NCBI GenBank assembly: GCA_024742305.1
Contig: JANSYQ010000012.1
Span: forward strand, 37,387 to 101,386
DNA from: a bacterium
GTDB lineage: Bacteria > Bacteroidota > Bacteroidia > Flavobacteriales_D > Crocinitomicaceae
Reading direction: 5' to 3'
DNA length: 64,000 bases
The number at the start of each line of letters is the position of its first letter. The first letter of the stretch is position 1. This document shows positions 35,932 through 45,341 of the stretch, piece by piece. Both the position numbers and the translations under genes were made by a program. The notes beneath the pieces are model-generated. The model was not told where the DNA came from and ran no database searches. It worked only from the letters and a program-made list of their open reading frames with translations.

Positions 35932-37909
35932 AATTCAATGTCAAAAGATAATGTCTTCCCGGCATTACGTATGAGCGTATAAATGCGTAGGAGACATTGG
36001 TTAGATTACGCACATTAAATTGCACGCCAATTTTGTGTTTGTTCTTAATTGTGTATTTATACCCAACAGCCGCATCCAAGGTCCAAAAGGGATCCAAATA
36101 GTTGGCAGGAACATTTTGGTTCAAAGCGTATCTTCCTGATACAAAGTTATTAGAAATCCGAGCGCTAAAACCTCGACGAATAAACATAATGTCTGCATTT
36201 GCCGTATGCTCTGGCGCGTACGCTACCTGATGACCGTAAGTTATAGCATCTTGAGTGATGTCAATCACGCGTTGCCATGTGTAATTGGCTAATAACTCCA
36301 CTCGTGTATCCTCTCCAAAGTGTCGAACCACGCGCGTTTCTCCAATGGCTCCATAAATTTGGGCTTCCTGAACGTTTTGCATGGACCAAATAAACAAGTT
36401 TTTCGTTGGGATCGCTACGATTTTATTCCGCACTCGGTTGTAGAATGTTTGTGCATTCATATCCACTTGCCATTTATAATAATTTTGTACGAGTCTCCAA
36501 TGGTACCCTAAGTTGAATTGATGCGCAATTTCGGGTTGCAAGTCACTGTTTCCGACCTCTCCAAAATACAACTCATTAAATGAAGGTAATCGGAAGTTTC
36601 GTTTGTACAAGAACTCCAAACGTACCGGCTTGTTCTCGCTCAAATCATATTGCAGTTTGGCATTCGGTGTAAATTGCACGTGTGTCTTTTGACTTTCGCC
36701 ATTGTTATCTACCACTAGTTGCACACCCGCTAAACCTTCAGCTTGCAATCTACCCCACATCTTCTTGGCTCCGAAAAGTCCGTAAGAAGAAGTTCTTAAA
36801 GGCACCCCAAGCGTTGTGCGGTTTCCTGTTAATGCCTCTACTTTTTGTTCGCCGCCCCATTTGAGGTCTACATTTTCATAAACCTTGAAATGAATGTACC
36901 CACCGTTCATGGATAAGTTAAGAAAGGTATTGTGCAAATATCCTGTCGCATTCAAATGAGTTGGATCGAAATAATCCATGTTATTAGCTCCTGCGTTGAA
37001 ATACAGACGATAATTGGACTGATACTCGTTTTTAGTGAAATCAAGCATGAGTCGATGATCTTGCGTTTTCATGCGCTCATCGGCAGTTTCATTGTAGAAA
37101 ATTACAGCTCCGGGCAATCCTTGATCCATAAAAGAGGAACGATAAATGACGCGCATGTTGCCATCTCCATTAACAATTCGACTCAACTTGACTCCAACGT
37201 GCATGTCCTGATAGTCGTTGTTCCCGCGTATTCCATCTGTTTGCGTAGAACCGTTAACGTATTGAAAAGGATAGGCTCCTTCGGCACCTCTATACTTTCC
37301 AAAGCCTGCAACACTCCAATTCCCGATGGCTCTTTCCCCTTGAACATAGGCTTCTTTTCGCATAAACGAACCGTACCGAACAGCGGACTTCACTTTTAGT
37401 TTTCCTCCGTAGTGACTGCCCATAAACGTGCCAAATTGAAGATAACTTCCCGTAAAGTTGGCAGAAACAGGAATTAGTTTTCTAAAGTGCACTTGTAATC
37501 CCGCATCGGCAGACTCCAGCCCCTCCGATTGCAATTGTCCAAGGTTCATCTGTCCAGCCTGAGCGTTCGTTACCTGAAATCCATCGATGATCACCGCGGT
37601 ATGCTGTCCTCCTAAACCTCGCATGGAAACAGTTTTCAACCCTCCCATACCACCGTAAGATCGAACCGTAGCTCCGGGAACTTTTGCCGCTAATCCAGCG
37701 ACGTCGTCTGTGTTTAAAACCTCTATATCATCTTTTGTAAGTCCGCTTACAGGATACAAGGGCATGGGATTGATCACGATAGGAATATGCACGGCATCAA
37801 TGTGCTTGACTTGCATCAGACTCGTGTCAACCTCTACTTGCGCAAAGGCAAAAACCGGGAGAAAAATTCCCCCGGTAATCAAACTATTTTTTAACCAACT
37901 AAAATTCAT
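35918..37909 (-). CDS. BtuB-type TonB-dependent receptor
   Basis: 663 residues, signal peptide ends FAFAQ. Plug domain at about 45-150 (VLNTDDVAGLAAKVPGATVRSYGGMGGLKTVSMRGLGGQHTAVIIDGF is the plug core; shown here in part), 22-strand barrel, C-terminal strand ending in a hydrophobic residue. Takes up its ligand at the outer membrane with energy from TonB-ExbBD. The cobalamin riboswitch upstream and the BtuG-like gene downstream point to vitamin B12 or its precursors. No N-terminal carboxypeptidase-like domain. Confidence 0.92.
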   Translation of the reverse strand: MNFSWLKNSLITGGIFLPVFAFAQVEVDTSLMQVKHIDAVHIPIVINPMPLYPVSGLTKDDIEVLNTDDVAGLAAKVPGATVRSYGGMGGLKTVSMRGLGGQHTAVIIDGFQVTNAQAGQMNLGQLQSEGLESADAGLQVHFRKLIPVSANFTGSYLQFGTFMGSHYGGKLKVKSAVRYGSFMRKEAYVQGERAIGNWSVAGFGKYRGAEGAYPFQYVNGSTQTDGIRGNNDYQDMHVGVKLSRIVNGDGNMRVIYRSSFMDQGLPGAVIFYNETADERMKTQDHRLMLDFTKNEYQSNYRLYFNAGANNMDYFDPTHLNATGYLHNTFLNLSMNGGYIHFKVYENVDLKWGGEQKVEALTGNRTTLGVPLRTSSYGLFGAKKMWGRLQAEGLAGVQLVVDNNGESQKTHVQFTPNAKLQYDLSENKPVRLEFLYKRNFRLPSFNELYFGEVGNSDLQPEIAHQFNLGYHWRLVQNYYKWQVDMNAQTFYNRVRNKIVAIPTKNLFIWSMQNVQEAQIYGAIGETRVVRHFGEDTRVELLANYTWQRVIDITQDAITYGHQVAYAPEHTANADIMFIRRGFSARISNNFVSGRYALNQNVPANYLDPFWTLDAAVGYKYTIKNKHKIGVQFNVRNLTNVSYAFIRSYVMPGRHYLLTLNYEIL

Positions 37910-38892
37910 TATTGTATTACTATCCGATTCGTATACGAATCAGATGCGCTGCTCCAACGAATTACATAAACTCCGCTTGCCAAATTTGACACATCCAATG
38001 TCGATTGAACGTCGTGAGCTTCGGATAACACTAGGTTTCCTTGCATATCAACTAGCGTGATTTGTCCTTTTGGCGCCTTTACGGTAAGTACTTCACGTGC
38101 CGGATTCGGGTACATATCAATGGAAGTCAACTCATTGGTAGAAATTCCCACAAGGCCGGTCGTTTTGATATCGTCAATAGCGAAGTACGCCGGAGTGTTC
38201 ATCCCATAAACTGGATCGTTGTCTGAAGATTCTAACTTAAAATTCAGCGTACTCACCGGAAAATTGAAGGCTTGTAAAAGATCAATGGTTTCCCAAGTAT
38301 CTACAATGTAATCTTGCGTACTGTCTGCAAATCGGTAATCGGCGAGATAAAACTCCATCGAGTCCAAATCTCCAGCTTCGGATTCAGCCATAAACCAAAC
38401 TCGGAACCAATCTTCTCCGTTCGTTCCATCAGGTTGACCGTTAGCATTGTTTGGCGATCCGAATTGTTTCGCATTGAAATAACCATTTTCCATGATTAGC
38501 TTAGCTAAGGCTGTATTCGAGATTTTGAACTCGGTGATTTGTGCACCGATCGTTTCGGTAGAAATGGTTCCGGGCTGATAGTAAATAGCATAGTTTGATG
38601 AGTTTCCTGCTCCTGAACCCGGTGCCGCCGAATATTGATTGGAGTAATCCATCGTGGATAGGTCGGTTGTATTAGAAATCGCAAACCCGTTCCAAATTCC
38701 ACCCCAAGCGGTGTCATACACATTGGTCATGCGAATGGATTCGTTCTGTGTAAAGATCCAATCGCCGTTTTGTGCCGATCCATTGTCATAGGAGTCTGGA
38801 TTGAGCGTAACCGATTCAAAATCGAATGTTGATTGCGCAGCTACTGTTCCGCCCACTGCTAAGGCGATAATTGATAAATAAAATTTCTTCAT
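37909..38892 (-). CDS. DUF4465 protein with T9SS sorting domain (BtuH-like)
   Basis: 327 residues. Signal peptide ends VAAQ. Residues about 22-245 match DUF4465 (FDFESVTLNPDSYDNGS, WGGIWNGFAISNTTD, SNYAIYY, DSMEFYLADYR), a beta-sandwich domain. Residues about 255-327 are a T9SS type A sorting domain (SIDMYPNPAREVLTV, GNLVLSE, LASGVYVIRW). In gut Bacteroides, the lipoprotein BtuH, as I recall, is a DUF4465 B12-binder; here export is by the T9SS instead. It is the first gene after the B12 riboswitch, and overlaps the receptor gene by one base. Confidence 0.88.
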   Translation of the reverse strand: MKKFYLSIIALAVGGTVAAQSTFDFESVTLNPDSYDNGSAQNGDWIFTQNESIRMTNVYDTAWGGIWNGFAISNTTDLSTMDYSNQYSAAPGSGAGNSSNYAIYYQPGTISTETIGAQITEFKISNTALAKLIMENGYFNAKQFGSPNNANGQPDGTNGEDWFRVWFMAESEAGDLDSMEFYLADYRFADSTQDYIVDTWETIDLLQAFNFPVSTLNFKLESSDNDPVYGMNTPAYFAIDDIKTTGLVGISTNELTSIDMYPNPAREVLTVKAPKGQITLVDMQGNLVLSEAHDVQSTLDVSNLASGVYVIRWSSASDSYTNRIVIQ

Positions 38893-39004
38893 CGTGCCAA
38901 TTTAAAATGTTCAACGTTGAAGAATCAGCTAAATAAGAGATATGGTATTGCCCGTACGCTGCAATAGTCATAAGTCCGACTTTAATCTGAAGTCTTCGTT
39001 AATC

Positions 39005-39170
39005 GACTAAGGCAAGTATTCTGACTTGTACCGTATCGGATTCGTCTTCCCATGAACACGGGGAGCATTCACAGTGACATTTTGAAACCGACTTTTAGTA
39101 CTCACAGCTGCAGATACAGTTCCGGATTTACACCGGATTCCTTTTTAATCCCAACTAAGTTGTAGAACCA
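39005..39170 (-). ncRNA. Cobalamin (B12) riboswitch
   Basis: On the minus strand the conserved blocks come in order: GGAATCCGGTGTAAATCCGG, the GTCACTGTG core, the GGGAAG block and AAGTCAGAATACTTGCC. These are the B12-box family features. It lies in the leader of the DUF4465-BtuB-BtuG operon, about 120 nt before the first ATG, and likely blocks ribosome access or causes termination when B12 is abundant. Confidence 0.95.
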
Positions 39171-39179
39171 AAGTCGCGT

Positions 39180-39210
39180 CAAATATACAACATTAAAAAC
39201 CGTACAACAA
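39180..39210 (-). promoter_or_regulatory. Promoter of the B12 operon
   Basis: Minus strand TATATTTG (39180-39187), with TTG about 17-20 nt upstream (39205-39210). Transcription would start just before the riboswitch. Confidence 0.65.
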
Positions 39211-39222
39211 TGAATGATTTGT

Positions 39223-41295
39223 CTACTTACGAACAAACTTATGTGAAACCGACTGATTTTCAGCAGTCAGCGTCACGAAATAAATACCTGATTGTAACTC
39301 CTGAAGTGCTGGATGAGACGCGCTTTGCAGTACTATTTGTCCTGAAGAATTGATCCGTTTTTCCCACATTACTCTTCCGTTTATATCTGAAACGGTCAAT
39401 GTCGAATTGTTGGTGTGAGATGTAAATTCCACGAAAAAATCTCCCTCTGTTGGATTGGGGAACACTCGTAACGCTACGGGGACTCCTGTCTCCTCTACCG
39501 AAAGGAAGGTACAATCACCATTCGATCCGGGTAAATTTGTATCCAACCAAGCCAATCGGTTCGTGATCCAATTCTTCAAATACAGAATTTCAGCATCGTA
39601 CGATCCTGCAACCGTATTATTGGGCCAAACGTAGGTATTGAGAATATCCCAACGGTCGAAATTGCGTTGCTGCGCATTGGAAAGAAGAGCCACATTCGAG
39701 TCGATATGTGCAAAAATCGAATCTGTATGATAAGGACCAGCGCGCAGTTCATCCCATCGGCAACGCAATCTGTTGGTAAATTCCGGGTCTGTCATCAATC
39801 GTTCCCACCAAAAAGGAACTTGCCAGTTGTCGCCCGGGCAAACATCGTTGAATTGATAGGCCCATCCCGTAAGTTCTCCTCCGTTGCAGTAATTAGCATT
39901 TCCCAATGCCAAGTTGTAGTCCCAAGGTGGACCAATTCTCAATTTGCCGTATTGACTATCTCTGTTTTTGGTCAAATAGGTACTGATTCTGTAGCCGTCT
40001 ACATTTCGGAGCGCTTCGGTAAGTAGGAAATAGTCAACGAATGAATTGATGTCTGCCAAGGCTCGATATCCCAGGGAAGCGTCCTGATAATTGGGGCCGT
40101 TTAAACGGTCTTCAAACGCATCAAAATACGCTTGAATATAGGTTTGCTGCGCCGGAACAATGGAATCAGGCTTGGGATAGTGGTACAAAACTTCTACTTG
40201 CTGCGGATTGGCGGACCAAGTGGAATACTGCGAGAACCAAGAACCGTTTGTTGCTCCGGTATTTTTATCGATTTTAATGATATAGCCTCCTGTTAGCGAG
40301 TCTCCCATAATGTCCGTTTGCAACATTCTTGAAATGTTAACGCGACCATTGTCCCGCTTAATTTTCTCCATGAACAAATACACACCTTGGTAAACGCCGT
40401 TGATGGTTAACTCACAGAGCTGCGTTCTTGGACAGTAGCCACTTAGCTGTCTTCCCATGTAATACGCCAATTCATTTCGCATCAAGGTTTTATCGCTGTA
40501 AGGACCGTGAAGCACCCAATCATTCTCAGAGGGCATTCCGAAGATGGAGACATTTCGATTGAACCCAAATTCATCTCGTGTTTCTAGTCCGTAACTTTTC
40601 TTTGGAAACATGGCTGACGAACTTCCGCGTTGCTCAATACCGATGAATCCATCGTAGCCATACGGCGGGTCGGTAGGATGATTCATATTTCCGGGACCGT
40701 TGTCAATAATTTGCATGGTTCCAAAAGCCTTCGGTTCATCAGGTATTGGAAACTCGGAGGAATTGATGTAGACCAATGGAATTTCGCTAGAATCAGGCGT
40801 GGTTATATTACTAATGGAGACATCCAATTGGTAGTTTCCTGACGAGCCAGCATCGTAGCCATCAATCACAAAATAATAGCTTGTATTTGCTTGAAGTGGC
40901 ACTCCTGAAATGGTAGAGTTGTACTGAGCGGAATACGCTGGGGATTGACAGCCATCCTCTTGACAGCCAATTAATGTTCCGCCGCAACTTCCTTCGTAAA
41001 TGTACAATTGGGAATCGTAGTCAGTAACTGCCTCACAAAGACTAACATCCACAATAATGAGCGCGTTTCCGTTATCGTAGCGATACACATGATCGGGTGC
41101 ACCGCCTTGATTTCCGACGTCAGGACAGCTTTCGTAATAATCATCTACCGCACCCACTGTTGTACCCTGACCGGAAAAAGGAAGGCTACCTATCACTGTG
41201 GCACTTACACACGTCTCTCCACCTGATTGAGCCAGTGTAAATAAACATGAAGCACAGAAAATGCCCGTCAAGAGCGCTTGTTTGATTCTTTTCAT
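39223..41295 (-). CDS. CotH-like kinase-fold protein with T9SS sorting domain
   Basis: 690 residues, signal peptide ends TLAQ. An N-terminal Cys-containing beta domain (about 25-165, pre-peptidase-like) precedes a CotH domain (about 190-560) with KSYGLETRDEFG, WVLHGPYSDKTLMRNELAYYMGRQ and GVYLFMEKIKRD, and the late KIDKNTG. CotH proteins are atypical protein kinases in spore coats; bacterial surface forms are uncharacterised. A T9SS domain follows (about 610-690: VFPNPTEGDFFVEF, SGIYFVTL). It is third in a probable operon with the TonB receptor. Confidence 0.88.
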   Translation of the reverse strand: MKRIKQALLTGIFCASCLFTLAQSGGETCVSATVIGSLPFSGQGTTVGAVDDYYESCPDVGNQGGAPDHVYRYDNGNALIIVDVSLCEAVTDYDSQLYIYEGSCGGTLIGCQEDGCQSPAYSAQYNSTISGVPLQANTSYYFVIDGYDAGSSGNYQLDVSISNITTPDSSEIPLVYINSSEFPIPDEPKAFGTMQIIDNGPGNMNHPTDPPYGYDGFIGIEQRGSSSAMFPKKSYGLETRDEFGFNRNVSIFGMPSENDWVLHGPYSDKTLMRNELAYYMGRQLSGYCPRTQLCELTINGVYQGVYLFMEKIKRDNGRVNISRMLQTDIMGDSLTGGYIIKIDKNTGATNGSWFSQYSTWSANPQQVEVLYHYPKPDSIVPAQQTYIQAYFDAFEDRLNGPNYQDASLGYRALADINSFVDYFLLTEALRNVDGYRISTYLTKNRDSQYGKLRIGPPWDYNLALGNANYCNGGELTGWAYQFNDVCPGDNWQVPFWWERLMTDPEFTNRLRCRWDELRAGPYHTDSIFAHIDSNVALLSNAQQRNFDRWDILNTYVWPNNTVAGSYDAEILYLKNWITNRLAWLDTNLPGSNGDCTFLSVEETGVPVALRVFPNPTEGDFFVEFTSHTNNSTLTVSDINGRVMWEKRINSSGQIVLQSASHPALQELQSGIYFVTLTAENQSVSHKFVRK

Positions 41296-41359
41296 ACGTT
41301 CGATAGCCTTGCTAAAGTACGACTTTTACTGCGGATTACGAACGTAAATAACCTCTCCT

Positions 41360-43783
41360 CTACTTCTTGTTTTTGTCGAGTTTGTAGGTGTATTGAAGCA
41401 TGATGGTTCTCGGCGCTTCAATTTTCAAAGGACGTAATGAATATACGCGGTTCATAATATTAGAACTGATGACAGCAATTTTGTGCGTTTCTGAAATTTG
41501 GTACGACATTCGGGCGTCGAAAATCCAGTTTCCGTTGCGGTTGTTGTTGAAGTAGTCCATGTAACGAATGTTCTGAATGAAGGGTGGTGTCGTACTGGTT
41601 TCAAACTCTTCTATCACTTGATCTAGGTTGAGAATCTTACTAAAGTATCGAGCACTTGCTCCTATGGCAAATTTCTTGTGAATGACTACTTCGGCATCCA
41701 TTTTCACATTGTGTAGGAATCGGTATTTCAAAATACCATCGGTTGAGTCCAGTGAGGTAGAATTATAACTGTACTCTCTTCCCAAAATATCCGTTGCGTA
41801 GACTTCATCTGGCGTTAATGTTTTAGGCAGAATATAATTGTACCCGGTAATGAAGGTCAACTCTGCATTTTTACCCAATTTCGCCTTTCCAGAAAACGAT
41901 AGGTCGATTCCTAATACGCGAGATTCACCCGTATTCATAAACTGGAATCCATACGTATTCGATGGATCGGTAGGATCACTCCCCCAAAATCCAAAAAGGT
42001 ACTCAATAGTGTTGTCGTATTCTTGCCAAAACGCGGCTACATCAAGATATCCAAACAACTCTCCAAACTTTAACCCCTGTTTAATTCCAACTTCTGCATT
42101 CCAACTGCTTTCTGGCTGTAAATCCGGATTTGGGAACACACCAAAGTTTCCTACGCCTGTTCGAATATAGCGTTCCGTGATCGTTGGGAAACGATATCCT
42201 TGCCCGTAAGAACCCCGCAAATATGTTTCCTGATACAATTTAATGCTTGCTCCCGCTCTGAATATCGGTTGCAGTGCCGTTACCGTGTCATTCATTTGGA
42301 AGTACTCCAATCTACCGCCAACAGAAAGGTTCAGCGTTTGACGCACTTTTTTCTCCAACTGCGAATAAGCAGAGATATTGAGTAATTGATTGTTTGGACT
42401 TCCGCCACCCGCGTACAAATTCGCAAAGGAGTTGGTAAATGTGCTGGTCACTCCACCAATAAAATCCAAATCGTTGAGGCTTTCGTAGCTTTTTTTGAAC
42501 ATGTAATCACCATAATACACTTCCGATTGATTGGATTGATTGGCGGTCAATTCATTATCTGTATAAAGCAATCGAGCGCGGAAACTATGCTTACCGCTGG
42601 CTTTGGTGAAGAGGTTGACAAAAGGATCTACGTTAAAAATAAACTGATCCTGCAAGAATACTGCACCTGGGTAACCTTGATACAAACCGGAGGAGTCATT
42701 GAGCCAAGCAAAAGTAAGGTTGGACTGCGAAAACATCACATTCCCGTTAACCCCATAGTTTAAACCACTGTATTTCTTTGATCTACGGCGTAAATTGAAG
42801 TTAGCACGTACACGCTGCATAGACATTTGTTGTTCCGTAAAGTTGGAAACCGTATCCACAATTCCCGGATCGGTAACTGGAGGTCCCAAATATCCGTGAT
42901 CGTAATTGACATTTCCACCGAGAACGATGTCCCACTGCCCTGCACGTCGTGTATGCAAGAAGTTGGCTCCGCTGATTAACGGAACTCCTGTCCACCAAGT
43001 TGCACCTTCTACTCCGGGGTTGGAATAAAGTCCTGTGTAGACATTCACTTTGGTTTTGGGTTTCAATCCAGGGTAGGCTGTTCTAATGTGAATGGATCCT
43101 GAGAGCGCCGAACTTCCCGACAGTACTGATGCCGCGCCTTTCGTCACCTCTACTTGATGAATGTTTTCAACGGGAATAAATCCCCACTCCGGTCTTCCAG
43201 CATCTCCCGAAAGCATGGGCATATCATCGACAATTACCGCTACTTTTGATCCCACGCCGAAGGTGAATCCACTTCCTCCACGAATTTGCGGTTCACCGTC
43301 CAAAATATTTAATCCCGGCGTTTGGTCCAGCGCTGTTTCAATGCTTCGTGTATTTTTATTCTCAATTAGTTCCGGTTTCAGTATTTCCATGGACACCGTT
43401 TGGTCCTCGAAGGGTTTGTCAAATTTCCCTACGCGAACGGTGACGTCATCCAATTCTTTGACATCCGGATCGACAAAAGGCTTCAAGACGATATCTCTAG
43501 TTAAGGTGTTCCCTTTTATAATTGTGAGGTCGATGGTATCAGTAACCATTCCCGTATAGCGACAAACTACGCGTACGTCACCAACTGGCAGGTCGATCGT
43601 GTAATTACCATCTAGGTCCGTTAAAGCTCCTATTGTAACATCACCTTTATACACAATTGCAGCACCAATAAGTACTTCGCCATCCGTATCTGTAACCTTA
43701 CCTTTCAAGGTACCCATGGTTTCATCCTGAGCGAAAGCGCTGAGAGCAACAAACGCCAAAAGAACTACTAAAAACTCCTTCAT
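41360..43783 (-). CDS. TonB-dependent receptor with carboxypeptidase-like domain
   Basis: 807 residues, signal peptide ends SAFAQ. N-terminal CarboxypepD_reg-like domain at about 22-105 (GKVTDTDGEVLIGAAIVYKG), plug (about 110-225: LDQTPGLNILDG, IRGGSGFTFGVG) and barrel to the C-terminus (QYTYKLDKNKK). The substrate is unknown; the shorter family with such a plug often takes up siderophores or other small ligands. Neighbours are a T9SS PCMD-like gene upstream and a CotH gene downstream. Start at 43783 because the signal peptide begins there. Confidence 0.92.
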   Translation of the reverse strand: MKEFLVVLLAFVALSAFAQDETMGTLKGKVTDTDGEVLIGAAIVYKGDVTIGALTDLDGNYTIDLPVGDVRVVCRYTGMVTDTIDLTIIKGNTLTRDIVLKPFVDPDVKELDDVTVRVGKFDKPFEDQTVSMEILKPELIENKNTRSIETALDQTPGLNILDGEPQIRGGSGFTFGVGSKVAVIVDDMPMLSGDAGRPEWGFIPVENIHQVEVTKGAASVLSGSSALSGSIHIRTAYPGLKPKTKVNVYTGLYSNPGVEGATWWTGVPLISGANFLHTRRAGQWDIVLGGNVNYDHGYLGPPVTDPGIVDTVSNFTEQQMSMQRVRANFNLRRRSKKYSGLNYGVNGNVMFSQSNLTFAWLNDSSGLYQGYPGAVFLQDQFIFNVDPFVNLFTKASGKHSFRARLLYTDNELTANQSNQSEVYYGDYMFKKSYESLNDLDFIGGVTSTFTNSFANLYAGGGSPNNQLLNISAYSQLEKKVRQTLNLSVGGRLEYFQMNDTVTALQPIFRAGASIKLYQETYLRGSYGQGYRFPTITERYIRTGVGNFGVFPNPDLQPESSWNAEVGIKQGLKFGELFGYLDVAAFWQEYDNTIEYLFGFWGSDPTDPSNTYGFQFMNTGESRVLGIDLSFSGKAKLGKNAELTFITGYNYILPKTLTPDEVYATDILGREYSYNSTSLDSTDGILKYRFLHNVKMDAEVVIHKKFAIGASARYFSKILNLDQVIEEFETSTTPPFIQNIRYMDYFNNNRNGNWIFDARMSYQISETHKIAVISSNIMNRVYSLRPLKIEAPRTIMLQYTYKLDKNKK

Positions 43784-43790
43784 ATTGAGA

Positions 43791-43820
43791 TAAAAAGGGC
43801 TGAACATTACTGCCCAGCCC
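43791..43820 (-). terminator. Partial terminator between the PCMD-like and TonB receptor genes
   Basis: Minus strand GGGCTG / CAGCCC stem followed by TTTTTAT. It lies inside the short gap between the two genes, so it may let only part of the transcripts through to the receptor. Confidence 0.6.
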
Positions 43821-43840
43821 GTAAAAATGTTTGATTATTT

Positions 43841-44800
43841 CTATTGGTGATACACCTTGAAACGCTTGATTTCGTTTCCTACGGCTACATTCACCATATA
43901 AATTCCAGCAGGTGCGTTGAACGTTACTGTGTTTGCTGTTTCTCCTGAAAGTACAACAGCCCCTTTCATGTCAAGTACTTCAAATTGCCCATGTTGACCG
44001 TCAGCAACAAAGTTCAATTCATTGCTTTCATTGTTCATGAATACATTAATTGGAAATGTTGCCGCCTCGTTGAGACCAGCACCTCCACCACCGTTGTAAA
44101 TTAGTTCAACATCGTCAATCCAAACTTGATCGTCTGGAGCACCACCGCCGGGAACCGCATTTGTAGTGAATGTTACTAAGATATACGCAACATTAGATGC
44201 AGGCCCGCTGTAATCGAATGGTACCGCCATGCGAACCCATCCTCCAGTGTAGGCGTAGTTCAATTCTGCAGTGGCTACCACTTCTGCCGAAGAAGCTCCG
44301 TCCTCCGGATCACGGTAATCGTAATCATCGTGCAATGTTGCTTTCATGCGTGCCTCTTCACCAGCTGTTGTGTCTGAAGGAAGGTAGTTTACCCAAAACA
44401 CGATGGAATCTGGCATATCTGTCATTGCTTCTGAGAAATCTGCATCTCCTGTTCTCGTAATATTATGGTTTGCAGGATCGTTGGCTGTAATCGCGCCCAT
44501 GTTTACCTGTCCTAAAGTCATGTTTCCGTTTGCGGTTACCCCGAACCCAGCATTTCTCGACCAAATTCGAGCACTTGTGGTACCTGCCGATCCCGGACGA
44601 ACGTTCGTAGATTGTTCAATTTGCACGTCAGCAAAACCGTTAAAGCCTCCTGAAGCAGTCATAAAGCTGTTCCAGTTTACCGGTTCTTCTCCGGATGAAA
44701 CGCCTTCCCACTGTTCGAAGTCAGAATTTCCAATTTGAGTTTGTGCAAATCCGCACGTAGAGAGCACCACAACAGATGCTGATAGTATTAATTGTTTCAT
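43841..44800 (-). CDS. PCMD-like beta-sandwich protein with T9SS-like domain
   Basis: 319 residues; signal peptide ends GFAQ. The start IGNSDFEQWEGVSSGEEPVNWNSF and later MPDSIVFWVNYLPSD, DDQVWIDDVELIY fit a PCMD (putative carbohydrate metabolism) or similar jelly-roll domain. The C-terminal about 75 residues (FEVLDMKGAVVLSGE, PAGIYMVNVAVGNEIKRFKV) resemble a T9SS type A domain. It may bind a ligand at the surface for the TonB receptor next door. Confidence 0.75.
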   Translation of the reverse strand: MKQLILSASVVVLSTCGFAQTQIGNSDFEQWEGVSSGEEPVNWNSFMTASGGFNGFADVQIEQSTNVRPGSAGTTSARIWSRNAGFGVTANGNMTLGQVNMGAITANDPANHNITRTGDADFSEAMTDMPDSIVFWVNYLPSDTTAGEEARMKATLHDDYDYRDPEDGASSAEVVATAELNYAYTGGWVRMAVPFDYSGPASNVAYILVTFTTNAVPGGGAPDDQVWIDDVELIYNGGGGAGLNEAATFPINVFMNNESNELNFVADGQHGQFEVLDMKGAVVLSGETANTVTFNAPAGIYMVNVAVGNEIKRFKVYHQ

Positions 44801-44822
44801 GAGCGTAAGGTTTTAAAACAGA

Positions 44823-44830
44823 CAAATATA
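44823..44830 (-). promoter_or_regulatory. -7 box TATATTTG before the PCMD-like gene
   Basis: Minus strand TATATTTG, 22 nt before the start at 44800. Confidence 0.55.
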
Positions 44831-44961
44831 GAATAATCGGCGTTCAGTACGACGTAATTTTTGATAATCCAATCCTTGTAAATATTCATTCATTCGCCAC
44901 TCTTCCAACACATTAAGAAGATCAGGCGTTTTAACTTGTAGAACCCTTTTATTTCAACATT

Positions 44962-45318
44962 ATGAGAGCCAAACACATAAGCGACGTTAATGAAGCCATT
45001 TTAGTTCTTCGGCACTTTGTTGAATTGAGTGCTAAATTGCTCCCATTTTTGGATGAGCTAGAGCGCAAAAAGGCCCCTACAATGCATGATTTAAAAAGTC
45101 GAGAAAAGATCATTGCGGTGTACAAGAACTACGAGTTTGACACGCAGACGTCCCGTGTTTTGATGAACTCTGATGTGTTGGAACTAATAAAAAAGTCGTT
45201 TGAGAATATTTCCCAGCGTAAAAACAGCAGCCGAAAAAGCTACTCTCGTCCCTTGATTCAATTTTTACGTGAGCACGATAGGCTACAAAGGAATTGGGGA
45301 TTGGTGCAAGCGAATTAA
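44962..45318 (+). CDS. Small hypothetical helical protein
   Basis: 118 residues, no signal or membrane segment. Predicted helical and basic toward the C-terminus (NISQRKNSSRKSYSRP). I do not recognise the family. The KirBac gene starts 23 nt downstream, so the two may be co-transcribed. Confidence 0.65.
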   Translation: MRAKHISDVNEAILVLRHFVELSAKLLPFLDELERKKAPTMHDLKSREKIIAVYKNYEFDTQTSRVLMNSDVLELIKKSFENISQRKNSSRKSYSRPLIQFLREHDRLQRNWGLVQAN

Positions 45319-45341
45319 TCCTACTTGATTATTTTAGCAGG

